A stretch of 41,141 nt of DNA from Saprospiraceae bacterium (GCA_017996375.1 JAGOHC010000008.1:1-41141), one strand, 5' to 3'; positions 1-9,188 are shown, counted from the stretch's first letter. Notes: generated by a model not told the origin, from the sequence alone. Numbers and translations are program-made.

Positions 1-695
1 GTTTTTCATTCACCTACGATTTGCGCCGCACAGGTAACGTATCGTTCAAAGCAGGATATACTTTACAATTCGCAGAAGGTACAGGTTCGGATGCAGACTC
101 ACAGCGTGGCTTAACAACGCGCGGAAACCTCCGTACTTTATTCCCGCTTAATTTTGATGAGCGTCACCGATTGACAACAGAAATTGACTATCGTTACGAT
201 GAAGGCAAGCGTTACAACGGTCCACGTATCGGTGGAGTAAATATCTTAGAAAATTTTGGTATAAACTTCTTGACAACACTCGTGTCCGGTCGCCCATATA
301 CAGCTAAAAACACACCAGCAAGATTTGCCGGCGATGGCACAAAAGGCTCTATCAATGGCGCACGCAAACCATGGGTATTCAACATCGGCTTGCGCGTAGA
401 TAAAACATTCAATATCAAATTGGCAAAAGGTAAAGATCCACTTGGTGTAAATGTTTATGTACGTATATCTAATTTGTTGAATACTAAAAATGTACTTCGC
501 GTGTATCCAGCAACAGGTTCCCCTACAGATGACGGTTATTTGCAATCAGCAATCGGTTTGCGCGAATTGGATAAATACATCGCAGAAGGTAGAGATATTG
601 AAGCGTTTCAAGCATCATACCAATGGCGCTTGTTAAACCCTGACAACTACACACTCCCGCGCAGAATATTTGTAGGAGCATCATTCAATTTCTAA
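1..695 (+). CDS. TonB-dependent receptor, C-terminal part (5' truncated by the window edge)
   Basis: The reading frame is open from position 3 to the TAA at 693-695, about 230 residues, with no start inside the window. It is therefore the C-terminal part of a longer gene. The residues alternate aromatic/hydrophobic and polar in the manner of outer-membrane beta strands, and the protein ends in Phe (…VGASFNF), the usual last residue of a barrel inserted by the BAM machinery. The segment around 'ISNLLNTKNVLRVYPATG' is typical of the last strands of Oar/SusC-like TonB-dependent receptors of Bacteroidota. Such receptors import or export large ligands through the outer membrane using TonB energy. 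It lies 87 nt upstream of the giant secreted protein in the same orientation, so the two may be co-transcribed. The substrate cannot be read from this part. Confidence 0.8.
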   Translation, partial: FSFTYDLRRTGNVSFKAGYTLQFAEGTGSDADSQRGLTTRGNLRTLFPLNFDERHRLTTEIDYRYDEGKRYNGPRIGGVNILENFGINFLTTLVSGRPYTAKNTPARFAGDGTKGSINGARKPWVFNIGLRVDKTFNIKLAKGKDPLGVNVYVRISNLLNTKNVLRVYPATGSPTDDGYLQSAIGLRELDKYIAEGRDIEAFQASYQWRLLNPDNYTLPRRIFVGASFNF

Positions 696-782
696 AATTA
701 TACAATACATGGTGTGTGCTTTTGCAAATACAATAGCATACAACAACGAGATATTGTTATCAATAAAAAAATTAAATTACTC

Positions 783-3700
783 ATGAAAGCTATTAAAAAT
801 ATAGGCTTAATTGTAGGACTCATGGCGGTTGCCGTTGCAACCTTTGCACGACCGCCACTCAACCGTCCGCAAAAACCGGTACAAGGCGTTAGCTTCCGAA
901 ACGACTGCGACCTCGGTACCGATTATGAAGAGCTAAAAGTCAATAACGTCAGAGCAGGTCTGATGAGCCGAGGAGATGCTTGGTATGATTATACTAATCC
1001 AAGATACGTTGTGCCACGCGTAGGTCCCGGCGAACTGGAAGTGTCTTCTATGTTTGCAGGATCTGTTTGGCTCGGCGGGCGCGATAACGTAGGTAACTAC
1101 ATCGTGGCTTGTGTGGATTATGGTAACCAAGGTACTGACTTCTACCCTGGTCCGCTTACACCCGGCACAGACTCTGCATCCTCTGGAGTTACCGACAAGG
1201 CAACTTGTAAAAAATGGGATAAACACTTTGTAGTGTATGCCACAGATATTAATCAGCATATCGCTAATTATGTGCAATATGGTGATGAGTATCCTGAAGA
1301 TTTGATTCCGCGCAACATAAAAGGATGGCCGGCAAGAGGCAACCGTTTCTTTTATGACATTTGGAATTTTGAATTGCCAAACACATCGCAAGGGTTAGCA
1401 TCATTCTACGACCAAGATGGCGATGGCAACTACGAGCCGGATTTAGGCGACTACCCAACGATAGAAATTCGCGGGTGTCCGCTTAACCAATATCCTGACC
1501 AGATGGTTTTCCAGATATACAACGATGCAGGTAACGTACACAACGCAACCGGTGGCGAAAAGATTCGTATGGAAGTGCAGTTGCAAGCCTTCGCATACGC
1601 AACTAACGATGAGTTGAACGATATGACATTCATGCGCTACAAACTTATCAACCGTTCTTATCGCCCGATTGATACTACTTACTTCGCTTGGTGGGCAGAC
1701 CCCGATTTGGGTTGCCCCGAAGATGACTTCGTAGGTTGCGATATCGGCAGAAGTTTGGCTTATACCTATAACGATGATGCCACAGATGGCGTAAGTGGAT
1801 GTGTTTGTCAAGTACAAGGTACTATCCCCACTTATTGTACGGAAGTGCCAGCTATTGGTACAGACTACTTCCGCGGTCCGCGTATTCCTGACTCAACAAC
1901 CGTTGACCCTGACGATTTTATTGAGTTAGGTATGTCATCATTTACTTATTATAACAGAGGGGGCGGGCCTAATGGCGACCCCGGTCAAGTACAAGAATTT
2001 TATAATTACCTTACAGGTAAATGGAAGGATGGCACACCGTTTACTTATGGCGGCACAGGCTATAATCCAGGTAGCACACAGGTTATACCTTACGCTTTCC
2101 CAGACGACCCAAACAATGCAACGGGTTGGTCAATGCGTACAGCCGGTATTCCTGTTTTAGATCGTCGTACGATACAAGCATCAGGTCCATTCAAATTGGA
2201 TCCGGGTGCGGTAAACGAGCTTATTGTCGGGGTGCCGTGGGTAGCAGAAGTATCTTACCCAGGACCAGATTTGAGTGCATTATATTTTGCAGATGACATC
2301 GCACAAGCGTTATTCGATAACTGTTTTGATATTACGGATGGACCCGATGCGCCAGATGTTTGTTGGATAGAAATGGACAAGCAGTTGGTTGCCACCTTCT
2401 CTAATCCTATTGATTCTACACGTTTGGTGTTTAACAACTCATACGAGTGGTATCGCGAGAGAGACTTAGGAGCACCAGATAGTTCATACTACGAATTTGA
2501 AGGATATATCGTGTACCAATTAGCATCTGCGGATGTGTCTTTTGCAGACTTGGACGATAACACAAAAGCACGCGCTGTACAAATAGTAGATGAGAAAAAT
2601 GGAGTTAAGAAAATCTATAATTGGGTAGCTGCGGACGCACCAGGCGGAAATGTTTTTGTACCACAGTTAGAAGTAGAAGCACCGGATAAAGGCGTGCGAC
2701 ATAGCTTCGTATTTACAGACGATCAGTTTTCTACGGCTATCAACAAGCGATTAATAAATCACAAAAAATATTACTATACCGTAATTGCTTATGCACATAA
2801 TAACGAGTATAATACTTTTGATGTAGCTACTCAGCAAGGACAAAAGCGTGCGTTCTTGGCGGGTCGCCGTTATGTGAAAACATTTACAGTAATACCAAGA
2901 CCAAGCACTTACCAAAACATCAATGCTAACTATGGCGATGGTGCAGAAGTAACGCGCATAGATGGTGTTGGTACAGGTAGTAACTTCCTAAACCTAAAAA
3001 GTGACCAATACGATAAGATATTGAACGGAACAACTGGCGATAGCTTAGAGTATAGCGAGGGAGGCTCACCAATCAACGTAAGTGTGTTCGACCCACTACG
3101 TATAAAAGACGGCTACTTTGAATTAACGATGGTAGATGCAAATATGGGTGATAATATCCTTGATCCAACCACGGCAAGATGGCATCTCAAAAATTTGAGC
3201 GACCCTGCCGCACCGGTAGTCATTTCTGAAAACACCATTGCATCATTAAACGAAGAGTTGCTTGGCGAGTATGGCTTCGCAGTAACCATTGCACAAACCG
3301 AAGATGTGTCGGAAAAAGTTGACGAAACAAACGGGGTCATTGGTGCGAAGTTAGAATATAAAGATCTTGCTAAACCAAGATGGTTTACAGGCATAACGGA
3401 CGATAGATTGGGCGTGCCGCTTTATAATTTCTTACAAACACATGATGGTGAGGCAAATTTTGAATTTGACCCAAACCAAGCATTTAGCCGCATCGGCGAT
3501 GGGTTCTTCTTCCCTTTCCTACTGACCTCTTATAGTGGTGTGAGCCCTGAAGGTGTGCCGATTATGTCGCCAATGTTGCAAGATGCCAGCTTTGGAAGCA
3601 TCCTTGCTTCCGTACAAGCGAAGGAGGACTCTCTACCAAAATTAAACAATATTGACATTGTTTTTACTTCAGATAAGTCTAAATGGAGTCGTTGTCCGAT

Positions 3701-4829
3701 AGTTGAAACAGGTAGAGAAGCATTCACCAACGAGGGATATTTGACAGCCGATCCGTCTGCTAAAAATTTGGACATTCGCAAAGTACCTTCAGTAGGCAAA
3801 GATGCTGGTACAGATGGCTTGCCGGCTCCTGATGGTGCCATCGAACCTGCTACTATTCCGGGTACAAATGGCGAACCAATCACTAACCCTCGCGCGAATC
3901 AACCACTTATGGGTATGGGTTGGTTTCCTGGCTATGCCATAGATGTCGAAACAGGTAAACGCTTAAATATCTTCTTTGGTGAAAACACCGTATTTGACTG
4001 TGAAAATGGAGTCCAGAATGCATGCGAAAACTCATTCGGTGGCGAAAAACCTACCGGTCGCGATATGATGTGGAATCCATCTACTATTGAGTTTGGAGGG
4101 GGTAACTTTTTCGACCCACTATCTTGGGTGATGGGTGGTCACCACTTCATATATGTAACCGGTGAAACTTATGATGGTTGTGAGTTCATACGCACACGTT
4201 TAGACCCTGCATTTGGGTCGGCTACTCGTAAAACGTTAGGGCTAAGACCAGTACGTTGGACAGCAATGCCAATGTTAGCACAAGGAACAAAATTATTGTC
4301 CTACGCAGAAGGATTGATTCCTAATGATTTGACCGTAAAGATTCGCGTAAAGAATCCTTATCAAACGTATCAAGCAACTGGAGATTTTAACGGCTACCCA
4401 ACGTACCGCTTCAGATTTGCAGGTAAGCAACCGAAAGACGTTGTCGGAGAGGCGTATGACGAGGCTTTAAAACAAATTAATGTGGTGCCTAATCCGTACT
4501 ATGGTTACTCTGCATACGAGATATCGGAAGTAAGTAATATCGTAAAAATAACTAATCTACCGGATGACTGTACCGTGACAATTTACTCAATTGATGGTCG
4601 CTTCATAAAGCAATACAAGCGAGCAGAGCGCCAGCAGCAACGCTCAGGTGATAACCTGCCGGTGCGCACCACGCAAACGAATCCGGACATCGAATGGGAT
4701 TTGAAGAACAGCAAGGGTATTCCGGTGGCGAGCGGTGTGTATCTTATCCATGTAGATGCGGGCGCATTGGGCGAGCGAACAATCAAATGGTTTGGTGTTG
4801 GTCGTCAATTCGACCCTGCCCGACTCTAA
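783..4829 (+). CDS. Large exported protein with T9SS-type C-terminal domain
   Basis: I start the gene at the ATG at 783 because a clean signal peptide follows (MKAIKNIGLIVGLMAVAVATFA, then RPP). The frame is open upstream but that part is not signal-like. The product is 1348 residues. After the signal peptide comes a long region without a recognisable enzyme domain, rich in Asp, Gly, Pro and aromatic residues. The last 100 or so residues form an Ig-like sorting tail: 'VVPNPYYGYSAYE', then 'VKITNLPDDCTVTIYSIDG', then 'SGVYLIHVDAGALGER' and 'IKWFGVGRQFD'. This matches the pattern of type IX secretion C-terminal domains, with a short extra tail after the usual end. The protein is probably carried over the outer membrane and left on the surface or released. 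It sits between a TonB-dependent receptor and a PorV/PorQ-family barrel, a grouping I recall from other Bacteroidota. Its function is unknown; an adhesin or structural surface role is only a guess. Confidence 0.8.
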   Translation: MKAIKNIGLIVGLMAVAVATFARPPLNRPQKPVQGVSFRNDCDLGTDYEELKVNNVRAGLMSRGDAWYDYTNPRYVVPRVGPGELEVSSMFAGSVWLGGRDNVGNYIVACVDYGNQGTDFYPGPLTPGTDSASSGVTDKATCKKWDKHFVVYATDINQHIANYVQYGDEYPEDLIPRNIKGWPARGNRFFYDIWNFELPNTSQGLASFYDQDGDGNYEPDLGDYPTIEIRGCPLNQYPDQMVFQIYNDAGNVHNATGGEKIRMEVQLQAFAYATNDELNDMTFMRYKLINRSYRPIDTTYFAWWADPDLGCPEDDFVGCDIGRSLAYTYNDDATDGVSGCVCQVQGTIPTYCTEVPAIGTDYFRGPRIPDSTTVDPDDFIELGMSSFTYYNRGGGPNGDPGQVQEFYNYLTGKWKDGTPFTYGGTGYNPGSTQVIPYAFPDDPNNATGWSMRTAGIPVLDRRTIQASGPFKLDPGAVNELIVGVPWVAEVSYPGPDLSALYFADDIAQALFDNCFDITDGPDAPDVCWIEMDKQLVATFSNPIDSTRLVFNNSYEWYRERDLGAPDSSYYEFEGYIVYQLASADVSFADLDDNTKARAVQIVDEKNGVKKIYNWVAADAPGGNVFVPQLEVEAPDKGVRHSFVFTDDQFSTAINKRLINHKKYYYTVIAYAHNNEYNTFDVATQQGQKRAFLAGRRYVKTFTVIPRPSTYQNINANYGDGAEVTRIDGVGTGSNFLNLKSDQYDKILNGTTGDSLEYSEGGSPINVSVFDPLRIKDGYFELTMVDANMGDNILDPTTARWHLKNLSDPAAPVVISENTIASLNEELLGEYGFAVTIAQTEDVSEKVDETNGVIGAKLEYKDLAKPRWFTGITDDRLGVPLYNFLQTHDGEANFEFDPNQAFSRIGDGFFFPFLLTSYSGVSPEGVPIMSPMLQDASFGSILASVQAKEDSLPKLNNIDIVFTSDKSKWSRCPIVETGREAFTNEGYLTADPSAKNLDIRKVPSVGKDAGTDGLPAPDGAIEPATIPGTNGEPITNPRANQPLMGMGWFPGYAIDVETGKRLNIFFGENTVFDCENGVQNACENSFGGEKPTGRDMMWNPSTIEFGGGNFFDPLSWVMGGHHFIYVTGETYDGCEFIRTRLDPAFGSATRKTLGLRPVRWTAMPMLAQGTKLLSYAEGLIPNDLTVKIRVKNPYQTYQATGDFNGYPTYRFRFAGKQPKDVVGEAYDEALKQINVVPNPYYGYSAYEISEVSNIVKITNLPDDCTVTIYSIDGRFIKQYKRAERQQQRSGDNLPVRTTQTNPDIEWDLKNSKGIPVASGVYLIHVDAGALGERTIKWFGVGRQFDPARL

Positions 4830-4840
4830 ACTTAATTTTT

Positions 4841-4880
4841 GCGTGAGGGTATCTTATATGAGGTAGCCTCACGCTTTCAT
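4841..4880 (+). terminator. Hairpin between the T9SS cargo gene and the PorV-like gene
   Basis: GCGTGAGG at 4841-4848 pairs perfectly with CCTCACGC at 4867-4874, leaving an 18-nt loop that can form two or three more pairs. A T-rich but interrupted stretch (TTTCATTCTTTC) follows. It could be a weak intrinsic terminator, or a processing/stability hairpin that lowers expression of the downstream barrel gene relative to the secreted protein. Confidence 0.45.
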
Positions 4881-4908
4881 TCTTTCATTAAGATAAATAT
4901 TTTTCGAT

Positions 4909-5946
4909 ATGAACAGATTATCATACATCATAATATTTTTATTTTGCGCAGTCGGCACTGTGGTTTGGGCAGGAAACCCTGACAGACAAGGGGAAGCCGG
5001 CGCATACGAATTGCTCATCAATCCTTGGGCGCGCAGCGCAGGGTTACATTCCATGAACACCTCTTTAGTAAAAGGTATTGATGCCATGCACGTTAATCCG
5101 GCAGGACTTTCCCGTATCAATAAAACGGAAGCTGGAATTGGGCATACAGTTTATTTGAGTGGTACAGGTATTGGGGTAAATAGTGTAGGCTTGAGCCAAC
5201 GTTTAGGAAAAAACGGTGCATTGGGTATCAGCATCATGGCGATGGATTTTGGAGACATCCAAGTAACAACAACCAACCAGCCGGAAGGAACAGGGGGTAC
5301 ATTTTCACCAAGTTTCTTTAATATCGGCGTAGGATATTCTTACACATTTGAAAACAAAATTTCGGTAGGAGCAGCAGTACGTGGTATATCAGAAACTACC
5401 GCAGATGTAAGTGCGCTTGGTTTCTGCATAGATGCTGGTGTGCAATATGTTACAGGCCCGAAGGATAACTTTAAGTTTGGGGTGTCGTTGCGTAATATTG
5501 GCTCTAAAATGCGATTTAACGGCGAAGGATTGGCGTATCCAACCAGAAGCGATAGAGAAGATTACGTCATCACCGGTCAGCAACGCTCCGCAGGATTTGA
5601 ACTACCATCAGTATTAAACTTGGGCGTATCTTACGATTTCTTGTTCACAAAAGCATTGAGATTAACGGCAATAGGCAACTTCACGTCTAATGCCTTCGGT
5701 TTTGACCAAACCGGTGCCGGCATAGAGTTAGCACTAAACGAGATGTTTGTATTACGTGGAGGCTATCGCCATGAGTTAGGGCAAACCAGCGCAAATAAAT
5801 CAGCATATACAGGTTTGTGTGGTGGCTTTACCGTAAATATTCCATTGTCTAAAGAAAACCCAAGCAGCGTTGGTTTAGATTATAGCTATCAGGCTACTAA
5901 CCCATTCAGCGGTACACATAACATTGGTGTTCGCATAAATCTATAA
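4909..5946 (+). CDS. PorV/PorQ-family outer-membrane beta-barrel protein
   Basis: The product is 345 residues with an N-terminal signal peptide (hydrophobic stretch ending …VGTVVWA before GNPDRQ). The mature N-terminus reads GEAGAYELLINPWARSAG…MHVNPAGL, the hallmark of the PorV/PorQ (UPF0164) family: an 'NPAGL' motif in a FadL-like barrel. Repeated 'vGvSlrniGs'-type strands follow. In the T9SS, PorV is the outer-membrane shuttle that collects cargo by its C-terminal domain and delivers it to the attachment complex, and PorQ belongs to the same family. Here the gene directly follows a large protein with a T9SS-like tail, so a dedicated shuttle or anchor role for that cargo is a reasonable inference but is not shown. 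It could equally be a housekeeping porV paralogue; no por/gld genes lie nearby. Confidence 0.8.
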   Translation: MNRLSYIIIFLFCAVGTVVWAGNPDRQGEAGAYELLINPWARSAGLHSMNTSLVKGIDAMHVNPAGLSRINKTEAGIGHTVYLSGTGIGVNSVGLSQRLGKNGALGISIMAMDFGDIQVTTTNQPEGTGGTFSPSFFNIGVGYSYTFENKISVGAAVRGISETTADVSALGFCIDAGVQYVTGPKDNFKFGVSLRNIGSKMRFNGEGLAYPTRSDREDYVITGQQRSAGFELPSVLNLGVSYDFLFTKALRLTAIGNFTSNAFGFDQTGAGIELALNEMFVLRGGYRHELGQTSANKSAYTGLCGGFTVNIPLSKENPSSVGLDYSYQATNPFSGTHNIGVRINL

Positions 5947-5972
5947 TCTATAAAAAATCAAGTTTCGGCGAG

Positions 5973-6003
5973 TTGGATAATTCCCGATAATTGCCTAACT
6001 TTG
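5973..6003 (+). promoter_or_regulatory. Candidate promoter upstream of greA
   Basis: TAACTTTG at 5996-6003 matches the Bacteroidota -7 consensus TAnnTTTG exactly. TTG at 5973-5975 lies 20 nt upstream, the expected distance for the -33 element. Transcription would start near 6010, a few bases before the terminator hairpin at 6016, so transcripts would have to read through it to reach greA. Confidence 0.45.
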
Positions 6004-6015
6004 TCAGAACATATC

Positions 6016-6054
6016 AACAAGTCCGTAGGATATTTGCCTGCGGACTTGTTTTTT
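6016..6054 (+). terminator. Strong intrinsic terminator upstream of greA
   Basis: The arms at 6016-6029 (AACAAGTCCGTAGG) and 6037-6050 (CCTGCGGACTTGTT) form a 14-bp stem with one G-U pair and a 7-nt loop, followed by an unbroken run of T at 6049-6054. This is a textbook Rho-independent terminator on the + strand. It either ends the receptor/cargo/PorV-like transcript, attenuates the greA leader, or both. Confidence 0.85.
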
Positions 6055-6104
6055 CATTTATGTATATTGATAATCAAACACACACAGTTTAAATACCTTG
6101 AGAT

Positions 6105-6584
6105 ATGTCAAAATATAATTACCTAACCCAAGCCGGATTCGATAAAATCAAGCAGGAGTTAGATCATCTGAAGGTTGTCGGGCGGCAGGATGCGGCTCGC
6201 GCAATTGCAGAAGCACGCGAAAAAGGCGACCTCTCCGAAAATGCAGAATACGATGCTGCCAAAGAAGCGCAAGGATTGTTAGAACTTAAGATAAATGATT
6301 TAGAGAAGATATTATCTAACGCACGCATCTTAGACGAATCAACGGTGGATACATCAAAAGTGACGGTATTTTCAAATGTAACTATTAAAAATTTGAAAAC
6401 GAATAAACAAGTTACATACAAGTTAGTATCTGAATCAGAAGCCGATATCAAGGCGAGCAAAATATCCGTATCCTCACCCATTGGGCAGGGCTTATTGGGT
6501 AAGGTAGTTGGCGAAGTTGCACAAATTACCACCCCCGCAGGGCAGCTCCAATTTGAAGTGATGAATATTAGTGCCGGCGAATAA
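6105..6584 (+). CDS. greA: Transcription elongation factor GreA
   Basis: The product is 159 residues, the usual GreA length. The N-terminal half is the antiparallel coiled coil that enters the secondary channel of RNA polymerase. Its tip carries 'EKGDLSENAEYDAAKE', with Asp42 and Glu45 in the places of the catalytic acidic pair (Asp41/Glu44 of E. coli GreA). The C-terminal half is the FKBP-like globular domain (…SPIGQGLLGKVVGE…). GreA stimulates cleavage of backtracked RNA 3' ends and so rescues stalled polymerase. The HIT gene follows 31 nt downstream and is probably co-transcribed. The leader contains a promoter match and an intrinsic terminator. Confidence 0.97.
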   Translation: MSKYNYLTQAGFDKIKQELDHLKVVGRQDAARAIAEAREKGDLSENAEYDAAKEAQGLLELKINDLEKILSNARILDESTVDTSKVTVFSNVTIKNLKTNKQVTYKLVSESEADIKASKISVSSPIGQGLLGKVVGEVAQITTPAGQLQFEVMNISAGE

Positions 6585-6615
6585 TTTTAAAAAAATTAGA
6601 CAAGTATTAATCAAA

Positions 6616-7011
6616 ATGGCATCCATCTTTACACGTATTGTTAGTGGCGAAATTCCAGCATACAAAGTAGCCGAAAATGAACATTATTTTGCTTTTTTGG
6701 ATATCAATCCAGTAGCCAAAGGGCACGTATTGGTCATCACAAAACAAGAAATAGATTATATTTTTAATGTTGAAGATGAGCAACTTGGCGGTTTGATGAT
6801 ATTCGCCAAACGGGTGGCTAAAGCTTTAGCAGAGGTGGTGCCAAGTGCGCGAATTGGCGTAACCGTCATAGGCTTGGAAGTGCCGCACACACATGTCCAT
6901 TTGATACCAATTAACTCTCTGCACGATATGGACTTTGCCAAACCGCGTGTACAATTATCCAAAGAAGAATTTGCTGATTTAGCGAAGGCGATCAGTGATC
7001 GGTTTGTATAA
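6616..7011 (+). CDS. HIT-family nucleotide-binding hydrolase
   Basis: The ATG at 6616 is chosen because the product then starts MASIFTRIVSGEIPAYKV, the standard N-terminus of HinT-like HIT proteins; upstream in-frame starts lie inside the greA end and add unrelated residues. It has 131 residues. The histidine triad is HTHVHLIP, with His91, His93 and His95, and 'NPVAKGHVLVI' is the family's first conserved loop. HIT proteins hydrolyse adenosine phosphoramidates and related AMP conjugates; the physiological substrate is not predictable here. It probably shares a transcript with greA. It is convergent with metG, with only 5 nt between the stop codons. Confidence 0.93.
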   Translation: MASIFTRIVSGEIPAYKVAENEHYFAFLDINPVAKGHVLVITKQEIDYIFNVEDEQLGGLMIFAKRVAKALAEVVPSARIGVTVIGLEVPHTHVHLIPINSLHDMDFAKPRVQLSKEEFADLAKAISDRFV

Positions 7012-7016
7012 ATACA

Positions 7017-9155
7017 TCAACGCACAGTAAACCCGCCACCGAAGTTACCAACTACCGAAGCAACAAACTGCAATGCCCCGGTTTCATTTTCTGCCATCAA
7101 TATCATACCTTGGCTCTCTATACCGCGCAATTTGCGCGGAGCGAGGTTAGCCAATACCAACACCTGTTGCCCAATGATGCTTTCGGGCTGAAAATGTTCA
7201 GCAATACCCGATACAATACTGCGTGTTTCAAACCCTAAATCTATCGTAAGGTGCAATAACTTGTCTGCGCCCTTTACCTTTTCAGCAGCGATAATTTTAC
7301 CGGTGCGGATGTCCATTTTTGCAAAATCATCATATTGGATGGTTTCCTTTAATGGAGGGTAGGTAATAGCAGCATTTTGGGGTTTTGAGGCTGCTTGTAG
7401 TTTTTGTATCTGTGCTTCAATTACAGCATCGTCAATGCGTGTGAACAAATGCTCGGGCTGCCCGATAAGATGATTGTCGTCAATAATAGCACTGCCGCCC
7501 TCAGCCAACAAGTCGAGTAAATCCATAAGTTCACCATCTTCGTCAATAAGAGGGAGGTTGAGCAGGGAACGCAATTTATCAGATGCATTCGGCAAAAACG
7601 GACGGCAAGCAACGCTAATAGCAGCAATTAATTGAACGCCCAAATTCAATACTACAGCGGTACGTTCGGGGTCAGTTTTGTATAAACTCCAAGGCTCGTT
7701 GGCTTGCAATAATTGATTGCCAACAGTAGAAATTTCCATTAATTTTTGCAACGCTTCCCGAAAGGAAAAAGCATTAACAGCGGCACACAAATCTTGCAAA
7801 CGGTCGTGTAAATCTAACAGCTCTACATCAAAGTAGGTAGGCTCGTTATTTGTGCCGTTGATGTCTAGATTCATGTCTATTTCAGGTACTTTACCGCCGT
7901 AATATTTGTTTATCAAAACAACAATGCGATTGACGAAGTTTGCCAAATTGTTTACCAACTCATTGTTGTTCGTTTCCTGAAAATTCTTCCACGTAAACTC
8001 GCTGTCTTTCTGCTCGGGCATATTTTTGATCATGTTGTAGCGAAGCGCATCAATGCGTCCGTCAAACTCACGGACGTATTCGTCCACCCAAACCGCCCAA
8101 CCTTTAGAAGTCGAAATTTTATTGCCTTCTAAATTCATAAATTGATTTGCCGGAACATTTTTAGGGAGGATATAATTGCCGTGAGCGTGAAGAATTGCCG
8201 GAAAAATCAAGCAGTGAAAAACGATATTATCTTTGCCGATAAAATGCACCAACGCGGTGTCTTCATCTTGCCAATACAGTTTCCAATCTTTTTGGTTGTC
8301 AATCGCCCATTGTTTGGTGGCGGAAATATAGCCGATAGGCGCATCCATCCACACGTACAATTTTTTGCCTGCCGCATTCGGGATATTGTGCGGTACATCT
8401 ACACCCCACTCAAGGTCGCGCGTCATGGCGCGTGGCTGCAAGCCACCGTCTAACCACGATTTGCATTGCCCTAACACATGATTTTTCCAAAGGTTGGGGT
8501 CATGCAATTTCTTGTTTCCCAACTTGCCGGTTTCAATCCATTTTCGCAGCCATTTTTCGTATTTATCCAAAGGCAGATACCAGTGAGAGGTAGGTTTTAG
8601 CACGGGTTTTTCGCCACTCAACGTGGAGCGCGGGTCAATGAGGTCAGTAGGGTTTAGCGTGCTGCCGCACTTCTCACATTGGTCACCATAGGCATCCTTA
8701 TTGCCACAATTTGGGCAGGTGCCAACTATGTAACGGTCGGCTAAAAATTGTTGTGCAGCTTCGTCAAAATATTGCTCAGTAGTTTTTTCGATGAACTCAC
8801 CGTTGTCATATAAATTCTGAAAAAATTCTTGCGATGTTTCGTGATGCAATGCTGCCGAAGTGCGATGATAAATATCAAAAGAGATACCCATTTTTTGGAA
8901 TGTATCTTCAAACTGTGCGTGGTATTTATCAATAATTTCTTGTGGCGTGATGCCTTCTTTTTTAGCCTTGACGGTGATGGCTGCGCCATGCTCGTCAGAG
9001 CCGCAAACAAAAACAACCTCTTTACCCATCAAGCGAAGAAAGCGAACGTAGATGTCAGCAGGCAGATACGCTCCGGCTAAGTGCCCAATATGTAACGGGC
9101 CATTAGCATAAGGCAATGCAGCAGTAACTAAGAATCGTTTTGGTAAAGCAGCCAT
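7017..9155 (-). CDS. metG: Methionyl-tRNA synthetase with C-terminal tRNA-binding domain
   Basis: The product has 712 residues. The class I signature HIGH is at 22-25 within 'PYANGPLHIGHLAGAYLPAD'. The zinc knuckle has Cys147/Cys150 and Cys160/Cys163. The second ATP signature is KISTSKG (346-352), the accepted MetRS form of KMSKS. An anticodon-binding helical domain follows. The last ~105 residues (from 'FAKMDIRTGKI') are a Trbp111/EMAP-II-like OB fold that binds tRNA and mediates dimerisation. The enzyme charges tRNA-Met for initiation and elongation. The gene is monocistronic by layout, is divergent from coaX and has a TAnnTTTG promoter match 34 nt upstream of the start. Confidence 0.98.
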   Translation of the reverse strand: MAALPKRFLVTAALPYANGPLHIGHLAGAYLPADIYVRFLRLMGKEVVFVCGSDEHGAAITVKAKKEGITPQEIIDKYHAQFEDTFQKMGISFDIYHRTSAALHHETSQEFFQNLYDNGEFIEKTTEQYFDEAAQQFLADRYIVGTCPNCGNKDAYGDQCEKCGSTLNPTDLIDPRSTLSGEKPVLKPTSHWYLPLDKYEKWLRKWIETGKLGNKKLHDPNLWKNHVLGQCKSWLDGGLQPRAMTRDLEWGVDVPHNIPNAAGKKLYVWMDAPIGYISATKQWAIDNQKDWKLYWQDEDTALVHFIGKDNIVFHCLIFPAILHAHGNYILPKNVPANQFMNLEGNKISTSKGWAVWVDEYVREFDGRIDALRYNMIKNMPEQKDSEFTWKNFQETNNNELVNNLANFVNRIVVLINKYYGGKVPEIDMNLDINGTNNEPTYFDVELLDLHDRLQDLCAAVNAFSFREALQKLMEISTVGNQLLQANEPWSLYKTDPERTAVVLNLGVQLIAAISVACRPFLPNASDKLRSLLNLPLIDEDGELMDLLDLLAEGGSAIIDDNHLIGQPEHLFTRIDDAVIEAQIQKLQAASKPQNAAITYPPLKETIQYDDFAKMDIRTGKIIAAEKVKGADKLLHLTIDLGFETRSIVSGIAEHFQPESIIGQQVLVLANLAPRKLRGIESQGMILMAENETGALQFVASVVGNFGGGFTVR

Positions 9156-9188
9156 TGAGCATTTTCTTTAAGTTTAAGAAATGGAGTG

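Noticed and set aside
714..782. Upstream GTG start of the T9SS-tailed protein
   Set aside because: It puts 23 polar residues ahead of a clear signal peptide beginning at the ATG at 783.
933..1817. Minus-strand open frames inside the giant secreted-protein gene
   Set aside because: They give Cys/His/Ile-rich products with no homology pattern, opposite a clearly coding frame.
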